From positions 4,278,001 through 4,342,000 of the forward strand of contig CM065647.1 of assembly GCA_033220425.1 (NCBI GenBank): a stretch of 64,000 bases of DNA, in the 5' to 3' direction. Origin of the DNA: Lepraria neglecta. Its lineage: Eukaryota > Ascomycota > Lecanoromycetes > Lecanorales > Stereocaulaceae. Position 1 is the first letter of the stretch. Each line of letters starts with the position of its first letter. The position numbers and the translations under genes are program-made. Below are positions 1 through 9,830 of this stretch, piece by piece. The notes under the pieces were generated by a model. The model made no database searches and had not been told where the DNA came from. It saw only the letters and a program-made list of their open reading frames with translations.

Positions 1-969
1 TTGGAAGCGTTCAGTGCCAAACTTGCGGTATTCTGTCGTATCGCTGTCCGCGACCAGGGAAGCATGAAGGGCCCAGCTACAGACCACTGCGCCATAGACA
101 ACCCCAAGTCCATCACTTGTGGTTGCTAAAGGCTCGGTCTTCCTCCCCTCATCGATCAGAAACTCAGAACCAGGAGAGAAAGTGGCGGTGAACGTCGGGA
201 GACTATGCGTCTGCCCTCTGAAAAAATGCCGAAGGCCTCTTGTCAAGTCACGGTTTAGACCTGTAGAATTTGCCAAAGCATTACCAGTGCCCATTGCAAC
301 CAGTCCGATCACTGGTTTGACATAGCCTGGGTTTCTCGAAGACGAGAGCAGGACATTGAGGACATCCACGACGCCACCATCCCCAGACAGAAGCAGGATC
401 GTTTGGGGCCGACCTTCGTTGGCTCGAGGAAGTACCACTGCGCTTGCAAACTCCGAGATGCTCGTTTTTGAGGATGTAATGTGGACATAATATCCATGCT
501 CTTGAATCCCACTAGCAAATAAAGCCGGCCTGACAACTTGATCGTAATATTGCTGTGCCTGGCCAGCACCAGAGCCGATAGAGACGATGACATACAAAAG
601 GGAGACAGACTCTTTAATCTTCACAGGAGTAAAATTCGTGACCCTGGGTGACACCGAATTTGCGTCTATGAACGACTGCGGTAGATTGGTGGAATGGACT
701 TCTTCAAACCTGTAATCATCTGAAGGGGACTCCGGCGTTGATGAATTGACACTTGTCAAGAGCAAGATCTTCTGAACTGGTTTATTGGCGTGCCCTTCAT
801 TCTTCTGATCATCAGTGACAGCGATGATATTCCGATTGCAGATGGTCTCCTCCCAGCTCGACCCTTTAATGGTCAAAATACCACCATCCTCAGGATCATA
901 TGTCAATTGGGCATCTTTTCCACGGATTGTCCCTGCTGAAGCCAATACCCCAGGCTGAGATACTGACAT
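1..969 (-). CDS. Diacylglycerol/sphingoid-base kinase catalytic domain protein (3' end beyond the window)
   Basis: An open frame without introns runs from an ATG at 969 down to the left edge, giving 323 residues with the C-terminus missing. After about 110 variable residues comes a lipid-kinase core: a hydrophobic strand followed by SIGSGAG, then LLLSGDGGVVDVLN (about residues 195-208) and LVAMGTGNALANS (about 228-240). These correspond to the nucleotide-binding GDG and GTGN motifs of the DAGK catalytic family, which includes long-chain-base kinases. Members phosphorylate diacylglycerol, ceramide or sphingoid bases with ATP. The substrate cannot be told from this fragment. It diverges from the membrane-protein gene at 1239 across about 270 bases, which probably hold both promoters. 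The ATG at 969 is chosen because the frame reads well from there. Confidence 0.8.
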   Translation of the reverse strand, partial: MSVSQPGVLASAGTIRGKDAQLTYDPEDGGILTIKGSSWEETICNRNIIAVTDDQKNEGHANKPVQKILLLTSVNSSTPESPSDDYRFEEVHSTNLPQSFIDANSVSPRVTNFTPVKIKESVSLLYVIVSIGSGAGQAQQYYDQVVRPALFASGIQEHGYYVHITSSKTSISEFASAVVLPRANEGRPQTILLLSGDGGVVDVLNVLLSSSRNPGYVKPVIGLVAMGTGNALANSTGLNRDLTRGLRHFFRGQTHSLPTFTATFSPGSEFLIDEGRKTEPLATTSDGLGVVYGAVVCSWALHASLVADSDTTEYRKFGTERFQ

Positions 970-1238
970 CTCTTCTGAGAAAGATAAAAGGATTCATGAT
1001 GACAGATAAGAAAGTCAAGAAAGGTTGGGGCCTGGACGGAAGGAGCAGCCGCAGGTTTAGCCGGGCGATCTAACGGCCAGCTAAGCCTCTCCTGTACGGT
1101 CAGCCTGATTACAACCAACGTCAGCTCTGTCAACAAGACACCGGATCGACATCTCGCTGCGATCAATACACATATTGATTTCTCTACTATGTCTTCGACC
1201 AACCCATAGCCACATTACCAAAACACAACCTCGCAAAG
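970..1238. promoter_or_regulatory. Shared upstream region of two divergent genes
   Basis: About 270 bases separate the start codons of the lipid-kinase gene (minus) and the small membrane-protein gene (plus), so both promoters must lie here or overlap coding sequence. No specific factor site was recognised. Confidence 0.4.
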
Positions 1239-1961
1239 ATGTCCGGCTGGGGCTGGTTCATCCTGATCCTGATCGTCGTTATCATTCCCCTCAGCATCGG
1301 CGGCTGGATCTTCTACAAACGCATCAAGGCTCAACGCGCCGGCGCCGAGCCTCCACCTCTCTCCTCATACAATCCTTTCGCACATCGAGAACGGCATACG
1401 GATATTTATCCGGCGCCCTCCGGTATTGTCGGCTGGGCGAAGTCGAAATTCCAATCGATCAAGAACCCGGGGTCAAGGACAGGAGCATACGAACAACCTT
1501 TGGGGGCTGGCGGAAGAAGCCGCTTGGATCCAGATGAAGCTTGGGATGCAAGGGTAGGAGCGGAAGCCGATGGATACGGTCATGGTGGATATTACGAGGA
1601 GCAAGAGTTGGGCCTACGGCCTCCGGGGAATACTTCATACGCGGGCGGTGGATACGGTGCACATGGCCAGGTGTTACCCGAGTATGGTGCGGACGTGCCG
1701 AGGGGCAGGAGCTTGAGCCGCGACGAGGGTCCAGGCCCCTACATTGGAGGAGGTCAAAAGGGTCTTGATGAGCGGTACGATCAGGCGATGGGCAAGGATG
1801 ATCCTTTCGGAGACGAGGCCGAGAGAAGTGAGCTGAGGGGCGTGAGTCCGAGACTACAAGAGGAGGGGAAGGACAAGGGTCACGCCAAGCAGGCCAGTTT
1901 GGGTGCGCCACATGATGACAGTCCGACGGAGAGAAGGAGCATGTTCCACGAGAATGTGTAG
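1239..1961 (+). CDS. Small fungal single-pass membrane protein with disordered tail
   Basis: Intronless 240-residue frame. Residues about 5-24 form a strongly hydrophobic segment next to a short KRIKAQR basic stretch, so the protein is probably anchored with a very short N-terminal side outside or in the lumen. The rest is hydrophilic and low in order, rich in Gly, Tyr, Arg, Glu and Asp, with a recognisable LDPDEAWDARVG block near residue 100 that looks like the conserved core of this fungal protein type. No catalytic motif is visible and no function is assigned. The ATG at 1239 lies directly before the hydrophobic segment, which supports the start. Antisense and overlapping frames over this GC-rich gene are shadows. 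Confidence 0.8.
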   Translation: MSGWGWFILILIVVIIPLSIGGWIFYKRIKAQRAGAEPPPLSSYNPFAHRERHTDIYPAPSGIVGWAKSKFQSIKNPGSRTGAYEQPLGAGGRSRLDPDEAWDARVGAEADGYGHGGYYEEQELGLRPPGNTSYAGGGYGAHGQVLPEYGADVPRGRSLSRDEGPGPYIGGGQKGLDERYDQAMGKDDPFGDEAERSELRGVSPRLQEEGKDKGHAKQASLGAPHDDSPTERRSMFHENV

Positions 1962-2189
1962 GAGCATCATCTCGTACCATTCGGTGCGAATCAAAAGGAA
2001 TTTGTACATCACAGAAGGCGTTAGTGAGGTTTGATGTTAGCGAGGGGCAAAGCGCGCTCTAGGACGCTGGCAATACTGTTGAAAGGGTGCATAGCAACGG
2101 TTCACTGAATTCAATTTGGCTATTAATCAAGCAATTATCGTAATCAGGACATCGAAAGGATAAAGCCTTACATGAATTTAAAGGCAAGT

Positions 2190-3520
2190 GATCAATGCAC
2201 ACCCCTATTTGATGCCCGCACACCCCCAACTTTATGCATGCGACCCCCCCCCCAAAGTAGGCTTAACGCTGCCAAGACTATCCCCAGAGCACTCCCCTAA
2301 CTGCAAGCTCCGGAGGCCGCTCCGGGGGGCAAACCCCCAGCCCTAAAGCCTAATTTGGTTAGCGCAATCGGGCCCTGCGGCCGTATATTCAAGTATTCGA
2401 AACACCATATGCAGCTATGAGCCTTGCGTCTCCGCCAGAGGACCTTAGAGCTCCTACACTGGAGCTTATGGTCCTCCAGATCCAACGCCAACCCAGCGCC
2501 ACGGCTACGCTGTCACCAAAAAGCGTACTAAAAAGAGAGGATCTCCATTATACGTTAGGTACACTATAGCCGTTCTAGGGAAGATAAAGGTACTTAAGGG
2601 CTTGGAGTACGTGTACATACCGGCTCCAGATAGTTCCTTAGGCAGATTAATTACCTAGTTCTTAGCAAATGTTGACCTTTTGGCCCTTCATATTTGTGCG
2701 CCCGTGCCCCAGAGCATCCCCCGGAGCTTATCGTTAGGGGGATGCTCCGGGGGTAGTCTTGGCAGCGTTAAGCCTAATTTAGGGGGGCGGATACGCATAG
2801 ACCCCCCCCAGGACATAGACCCCCCACCACATAGACCCCCCCTTAGATCTCAACGAATAAGACCTCGCTGTCGCCCATACTACATAGCGACGTCAACTTC
2901 ACTGTCGCTATCACATTTGCCGTACTGGGTAGCCCCGCCGGCGTGGTGTTGCTGCTGTAGACTAACCAGCATGCGCATGCTTCTCCGCATCTTATTAGCG
3001 ACAGCAGCACTATACAGAGACTATAAAGGGCCAAGAAGGAGGGCTTATAGAGGGAAGATATAGTATGCTACGTCACTATAGCTGCAGACGTGTTAAATAG
3101 ACGTTTTATTGCGATTCTATGAAAATTGGGATCGTACGAAACATAACGACCTTGTAAACACCAGATACGCTCCAATTTTAGCTGTAAATACACTAAAGAT
3201 CTGAGCGAGCTCGGTACTATTCAGGTCCTCCGCTTTCGCCGTATTATATTTCCGCTAAAAAGTCGGTAGAGTAGGTAGAGGGGAAAGCTCGGGCGACGGC
3301 GAGGTCTCACGCCATCACTACCAAGCGCTACCATTCCAGAACTCATAGGCTCTCCAAACACCATTAGAACCCGCAGAGAAATGAGTTTGAAGCCTATTGA
3401 CTAAGGCGTTGTAGAATGGTAACCGTATTAGGGGGGTCTATGTCCTGGGGAGGGGGTCTATGCGTATCCGCCCCCTAAAGTTGGGGGTGTGCGGGCATCA
3501 AATAGGGGTGTGCATTGATC
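2190..3520. mobile_element. Non-autonomous inverted-repeat DNA transposon (outer element, carries a nested insert)
   Basis: The two ends are inverted copies: 2190-2234 matches the reverse complement of 3476-3520 almost perfectly (starts GATCAATGCACACCCC). The right arm continues inward to about 3431, and its partner sequence is found on the left only at about 2779-2830, because a second element splits the left arm. The full arm is therefore roughly 90 bases and includes the repeated CATAGACCCCCC string. The region between the arms has no credible protein, so the element is a MITE-like, non-autonomous DNA transposon. Short AATTTAAA-like sequence lies just outside both ends and may be part of the target site or a weaker outer arm. 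Confidence 0.75.
2235..2781. mobile_element. Second inverted-repeat element nested in the left arm of the outer one
   Basis: TAGGCTTAACGCTGCCAAG at about 2258-2276 and the following bases to about 2300 are repeated as the inverse complement at about 2738-2776. The outer element reads ACTTTA then GGGGGCGG without a break on its right arm, but on the left these two parts are separated by this 0.54 kb insert, and a TTTA lies on each side (2231-2234 and 2778-2781) as a possible target duplication. The exact left boundary is uncertain by about 25 bases because of a poly-C run. No coding capacity is visible. Confidence 0.65.
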
Positions 3521-3712
3521 CTTTGCCAATTTAAATTGAAAATGCCCCTCACTAGCCTCTCATTCCCGTTCTCTCGGAACTTTGAACCACACAATTCTCT
3601 TGTTTCCCTACCCAGCTTCCACCACAGTCAAAGATTTCGTGATGTTGACATCAGTCCTTCTTGATCTAACAGAATAAGCGTAGGTTTGAGCGCATTGTTC
3701 GCCAACCCTATC

Positions 3713-5667
3713 ATGGGCATCCCCGGTTTGACTACGCATCTGAAGCCTTACGCAGTGCCAACAGTATTAGGCTGTAAGACGGCAGACTGCGAACTACACA
3801 AATCTCAACATGGCAGCCCAAGCCACGATATCATCATCGACGGGCCGTCTTTTGCATACGCCATCTACCACCGCTTAATCAGCCACACGACGGAATGGCT
3901 GACTGCGGTGGATGCCATGCCAAATTACGATGAGCTTGGGAAGGGTGCGCTGGCTTTCCTCGATGAATTGGAAAGCTATGGCCTGAATGTGTGAGACAGA
4001 GACTTAATCGCTGAAACAGGAATTACGTCCTAAGCTGACTGGGCTAAGCATTGCTCAGGGAGAACATCTACTTTGACGGCTATCTACCCACGCACAAGCG
4101 GGAAACTCGTATTAACCGACTAAAGAAGTCTTTACAGAAGTTGGCCAGCTATCACACAGTATCCCGAAAAGAAGTTCAAAGCAAGAGAACAAGGGACCGA
4201 CAGTCTCTCCCACCGGCTGCGGTCTTCCAATCTGGACCGACACTCTCAGCTTTCCGGGGTGTGCCGCCGGCTCCGTTCGCTGTTCCAGCAGTCCTCGACG
4301 CCCTCAGCAGCAGCAAGTATGCAAAGTTCACTTCGGTAGTACCAGGCGAGGCTGAGGTATATTGCGCTTTAGCAGCAAGGAAGAATGGTGGCATCATTCT
4401 GAGCAATGACTCGGATTTGTATGTTCATGATCTCGGGACTGGAGCATTCGTCTACCTCGATTCAGTTGAAATGCCTCCTGGTAAAGATAGGCAGCAGGGT
4501 GCCAACTCGGAAGGCTGCAAACTTATCGAGCTAGGTTTGAACTGTCCACGAGACATTGCTAAACGACTGGGTTTCTCTAATCTCCGGGAATTGGCCTACC
4601 AGTTCACTAGAGGATACTCGCAGACGCTCCCAGAGGCGATTAAAGCTGCGAAGAAACATCAAAGGGACGACCAAATCAGCTTCAGCGGCTTCGCGCAAGA
4701 CTACGTCACTGATACTTTTATCTCAGAAAGCAAGCATTTCTCGCCAGAAGCACTAGCTCGTCTGAGTATCCAGTCACAATTCATAGACCCTCGGCTCTCC
4801 GAGCTCGTCCACCAGTTGGAATCCAAAGACTGTCACATTGCCGAAGCATACCTGCTAGGTTTGATAGAAGACCCATGCAGATCCTCAGCATGGCTGGTTT
4901 CTTCCGGCCAACGAACCTTCGCATACTCAATCTGTGCACTACCTCGTAAACGCAAACCCGGTAGTGAAAACCTCAGGATAGAAGAGTGCAATCGAAGAGG
5001 CCAAGATTTCATCATGCAAGAAATTTCTCTCCTCACGGAACCCGAAATCATCGCCTACGCAAACAGTTCACAAAACCGGATCCAGACAATCACCGAGACC
5101 TTTTCCGAGATTCCCAGCAACCTCGTCTGGGGGATCTACGCTCTCTTCGAGGTCTACCGATGGTATCTCAACGCTGACAGAACTCCCCCGGCAAGAGAAC
5201 TTTTGAAGAGCGCTTTGACAGGCGTGACCCATCCACATCTTACATGGGAAACCACCCACCTCTCCGCACAAATTCAAGCAGTGCTTTACTCTCTTCGACT
5301 GATCCATCAGATACTTGTCTATATTGCCTTAGCGACGGCAGAGCCTCTTCCAACAAGTTTGAGAGAGCTTGCCACGACTCTTGAGAAGCTTCCCTCGTTG
5401 GCTCAGTTAATTCCCTCACCCTTCGAACTTGCGAGCCAGACAGCCAATCTTGACATTGGAAGTGTTCTGCATCGATTAGCAATGATGTTGCAGAATGAGG
5501 CTGATCATGACGGTCTATCTGTGATCGATACAAGTGGGGAGCTCCTTAACGCACCCATGGAGCATTCCCCGAGGAAGAAGTGTAAGAAGTCGAATAAGAA
5601 AAAGAAGAAGGGTGCTAAAGTGGTACCAAAGGGTAAGCCGGACAACATGTTCGAGATGCTCATGTAG
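3713..5667 (+). CDS. Asteroid-type XPG/PIN-domain protein
   Basis: Two exons, 3713-3990 and 4059-5667, joined by a 68-base GT-AG intron (donor GTGAGAC, branch CTGAC, acceptor CTCAG), give 628 residues. The N-terminus MGIPGLTTHLKPYA is a flap-nuclease (XPG-N) type start, and IIIDGPSFAY follows. Downstream, VPGEAEVYCALAARKNGG with SNDSDLYVHD is the XPG-I-like acidic patch used to bind metal in the FEN1/PIN fold. This arrangement is that of Asteroid-homologue proteins, a poorly characterised branch of structure-specific nucleases. The last 30 residues are a Lys-rich tail that may act in nuclear localisation. The start at 3713 is preferred over upstream non-ATG codons because it begins the conserved MGIPGL block. 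The gene is convergent with UTP21. Confidence 0.85.
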
Positions 5668-6304
5668 TCTAGAAGGGAAGCAAGGAAATACAATCTTCTG
5701 GCTTCGGTACCTTGGCCTTCACTTATTTTCTTACTCTTTATACCAATCAACCGACTCGATCCTTACACTGGCAATCTGTAAACTGACAAAAAAAAAGACG
5801 CCCACAAGGCCGTGAGCAGTCTCAACGTGCGCACAAAAGTTGATTTTGCCAAGTTCCACGCTTCCGCGGTCATCTGGTTTATCAGAGTCCAAGGATGGTC
5901 GAGTGACGAGAATCATGTTTCAAAAATAGCAAACGGAAGGAAGCAACATTACCAGGCTCGAGTCTCTGGCTCTGTTGCATGTTCTCTACTTCAACGAGCA
6001 ATCGAATCTGCAATTTCTCAACATCGTTGAGCAAAAAGGCGTACCATCGTCACCCAGAAGAGTTTGGATTTGGTTATAACGAGCTTCATGGTGTGGTAAT
6101 ACATTTACTTTAGGGCGTTTCGTTTCATATAACTTGTCATTCCAGGCTTCATTGGGTATCTGAACGAGCAATCTCTAATCTTGGTAAAGTGGCAAGATAC
6201 ACCACACACACCACCCGTCAGACCTCAAAAATAGCCAAACCACGCTTTTCATCACCTCATAGCTTCTATTCTAAAACTTCTTTAACCCCTTATAACATGC
6301 AATT
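5668..6304. other. Intergenic spacer between convergent genes
   Basis: These 640 bases hold the 3' ends of the Asteroid-type gene and UTP21. Short frames here are not protein-like. No repeat or RNA gene was recognised. Confidence 0.5.
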
Positions 6305-9300
6305 TCAAGTCCTCCCACTCCTCAAAAACCCAACCACACCCCCACAAAATCCCACCAAATCGCCCAATCTCTTGCCCTCTGATGCCTGCCATTCCCTCCA
6401 CTCCACCAGCGCCTCTCTCAAACCCGCATTCCCAGGCACATTTTCTCCTTGTATACGCAAGAATACCGACATCCATGCCTGTACCAGTTCGTAATCTCGA
6501 TTCTGTCGTAGTCGGTGCGTAAGCGCTGAGACGAAGCCTGTGAGCTCGTCTGTATTTAGAGAGCGGATCTCGATATCCGCTGCTGATGGGGAGAGGGTCT
6601 TGAGGTGCTCGATGAAGGCGATGTAGTCGCCTGATTGGGAGCTGGTTTGGAGGGTGGTAGTGAAGGTGCTTGCGGCGGCTGTGCGGTCCATTTTGGTGAT
6701 GCGGGAGCGCTCGGCGACGGTGGCTTGGGTCTGGTCTTCGGTGGGCTGAGGTTGAGGCGGTTTGGCACCTTCGAGCGCAGGAAGGAAGAAGGGAGCTTTT
6801 TCCGGCGCCTTTGGTGGTGCTTTAGGTTTGTTGCGTTGGCGGATGGTATCGAGATGCAGGAGGGTTTGCCAACGAGATTTGGGGACGAGGCTGAGGGTGA
6901 GCATGTCGAGACTTAATTGGTCGATCATTGCTATGGCATTGTATGACGAGTCTTGATCATCTTCTTCTGATGGATCTTCGTCGAAGGCGGCATCTATCAA
7001 GCCTTGGCTACTTTCGCTAGACGAAGTAGGAGCGATTGCAGGAGTAACCTCGCCTTCTTGTATTAGTCGTGTGGGGACGTGGGTGAACAATGTTCGGTTA
7101 TTCCAGATGTTGATTCCCACACTATCAGCGTGCGATGTAGCTAGGAACTCCCCAGTATCTGAAAACGCGAGAGCTGTGCATGGGCTTTCGAGTCGGACCG
7201 CATTGATGAGGTGGCCAGTGGGCAGATCCCACACACGAATGACCGAGTCCATTGACGTTGCGACTATCCATCGCCCATCATTCGAGAAACAGAAGTCGCT
7301 GATCTGGCCAAGGCATCCCCACAACTCTCTGACAAGTTTCTTGGTTTCGGTATCAACCACTCGAATGGACAGATCGTCGCAGCTTAGAGCGATGAGGTCA
7401 CTGGGTCCGTGATATTGGGATGATATGATTGCGGTCATCGGAAACCAGTCGATCTCGTCTTGTAAGCATCCTGTCTGGAAGTCCCAGAACTTGATTTTGC
7501 CATCCAGTCCGCAGCTGATCACCGTTCTATTTAAGCCGTCGACCATGAGCCCAGTTACTGCTTTCTTGTGCCTGCCTTCACCTATAGCGAATTTTCTTGG
7601 TCCACCAGTAGACACACCATCACTAGCAGTGAGGCTTACCTTCGCCTTTCTTGCTTGAGCGGGGGTCAATGATAATGGGAACTTTTGGCGATGTATACCA
7701 GACTGGAGATTGAACATCGATATACTTCCGCCTGCGGACCCCACCAGTGTAAAGGTTCCACAAGACGTGACAGTAACACTGGTGACTTCGGTGCTGTCGC
7801 CAGTCTCAAACGCCCATCTGCCGGCCTTCTTTCTCCCCCAGAACCAGGTCCTTGCGTACTTATCCCCACGGTGACCAGTCACGACGCTCTCCCAGCCGGT
7901 GGCATTGCTTTCCGATGCAACAGCGGGTCCCTTCTTTGACGAAGTATTTGTCCAGACTGGCCCACCACCACTGGACGCGCCCATACCGCCATCACGGTTG
8001 AGTGAGCAGGCCATGCTTGTGATCTCGGGTGCTTTCAGGTCCTCGAGGGTAGTCAAGTTTGCAGTCTCTAGGTTCTTCCCCAGAAGACCAAGCTTCTTTG
8101 CTTTCTTCCGAACGTTGCCTTGACTTAGCTCTGTGCTTTGTCCGTCTCGCCGTAAGCTCCATCCCCAAAGGCTTTGATCTCTTCCAGCGCTCATGAGCCA
8201 TTTGCCTCCAGTATCTGCGCCATCAGAATTTGAAGGTACGAAGCTGAGTCGAGTTACCGGCGCGGCGTGACCACAACGGGAGTGTAGAATGCGAGGAGTT
8301 GCAGAAAGGGAATTTGAGTCAAAGATCCAAGATTTCAAACAGTTGTCTAGGCCGCTTGTGACCATAACATCTTGACCAGGTAAAAACTCGATCTTGTTGA
8401 TACCACCCGAGTCACCGCTGTGAGGCGATGTGGGTGGATTGTGCGCTCCTCGCAGAACTCCCCTGATGCGAGCACCATCGTTCAGGTCCCAGAATGTAAC
8501 ATCTCCATTGCCTGTTCCTGACGTTGCCATGATACCCGCCTTACTGCCGTCATCACCTGCACCAAGTCCGCCTGTTCGAAAGGACATCGAGGTTATGATG
8601 GAAGACTGAGAGGCTTTCGCATTGATATTGAGTATAGTTTTATCGGTCCTGACATCATGTAGGACTATCGATCCATCTGCTCGAGCAATTGCAAGCAGAG
8701 ACAGTGCGGGAGTCGGCTCTAATGCAGTGACTACTCCGGACAGCGAATTCGGTGGTAGGACGGTATATATTAGCTTCCCGGTGCTCAGGTTCCAAATATC
8801 CACACTTCCATCTCTTTTTCCCACGAACAGCTTGTTGAGGAAAGTTGGCATATTACAGATCCCTCCTGAAAGTATGCCCGCCTGGGTGTCATTTTTTGAA
8901 GCCGTTGGCGTAAGGGTGGTGTAGTGCTCGTATGTCGTAGACTTCCAGACTTCTATCCGGGTAGAACCAGATCCCACAATCCAGGAGCCAAATATTGCAA
9001 TCTGTCTGATTGGCTCCGCCAAATCGCGTGGGATCTCGAGCTCTCCAACCTTCTTCCCCCTCTTGAAAACCCATACGCCGAGATGGCTACCTGTAGCTTC
9101 TCCGCCCCATGCTGCGAAGACTCGGTCCTTCCAGGCGAATGTAGATGTGATGTCAGCTGGTGTTTGAGGTCGAGTGAGGAAAATCAGATTCAAACCCTTG
9201 AGAAGGTCGTAGGTATGAAGGCATCTTCCGACGGAGGTCGTGATTTGGAAGGTCGTCTTGCCAAGTGGGAGGGAGGTAAATGGGACGGCAGTCGAGGAGA

Positions 9301-9492
9301 CAAGGCCTACTGTCTGTCGAGCTTTAGGTCAGTCACCACAATACCGCATGTTTAGTGTGGGAGGCTTACCCTGAAAGGCGCGAAAATCCGTGAAGTTCGG
9401 CGCTCTCGGCGCTCATTGTGGTTGCCATTTGACAGCTTCTGGCGCTTCACAGCAGCGACGTCGCTGGTGCTGTTGACGTCCCCTCGCGACAT
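6305..9492 (-). CDS. UTP21: U3 small nucleolar RNA-associated protein 21 (WD-repeat, Utp21/WDR36)
   Basis: Exon 1 is 9492-9370 and exon 2 is 9313-6305, with a 56-base GT-AG intron between (donor GTAAGC, acceptor CGACAG); the product is 1043 residues. Exon 1 encodes a basic leader with KRQK and RIFAPFR; exon 2 continues with TVGLVSSTAVPF, the usual opening of the first propeller. Many WD-type repeats follow, for example VDIWNLSTGK, VTFWDLNDG, IKFWDFQTG and IRVWDLPTGH, making two tandem beta-propellers, and the last 250 residues form the helical Utp21 C-terminal domain. Utp21 is a UTP-B subunit of the small-subunit processome, needed for 18S rRNA maturation in the nucleolus. The gene is divergent from VIP1 over 338 bases. 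Confidence 0.95.
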
Positions 9493-9830
9493 GCTGCACC
9501 AGTCTCAAGCCGAATCCATCAATTCGAACTTCGAAACGGGTTCGCTTTAGGCTTAATCTCAGTTTTCCATATATGCAAGCAATATGCATGCAGGCTGGCC
9601 GTTGGTGGGAAAGATGTGGGGCAACCTTTTTTCGCGTCACCCCTACGTCGCCGCTTCCTCCGCAAATAGCAAATTTGAAACATAACTCATGCAGACCCTT
9701 GGAAGCACGTTCCTGTTCCTGATTGTATGTTTGGCTGATTATAGGGACTGATTAACCTCTCTCAACACTTCATGCGACCCTACGCAGGGTAATCTACATT
9801 GATCACGCGCTGTCAAAAGATTGGAGAGCA
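9493..9830. promoter_or_regulatory. Bidirectional promoter region of UTP21 and VIP1
   Basis: 338 bases lie between the two start codons of divergent genes. No individual binding site was identified with confidence. Confidence 0.4.

Noticed and set aside
1459-1980. 173-residue minus-strand frame over the small membrane protein gene
   Set aside because: Codon-shadow of a GC-rich gene; low-complexity product.
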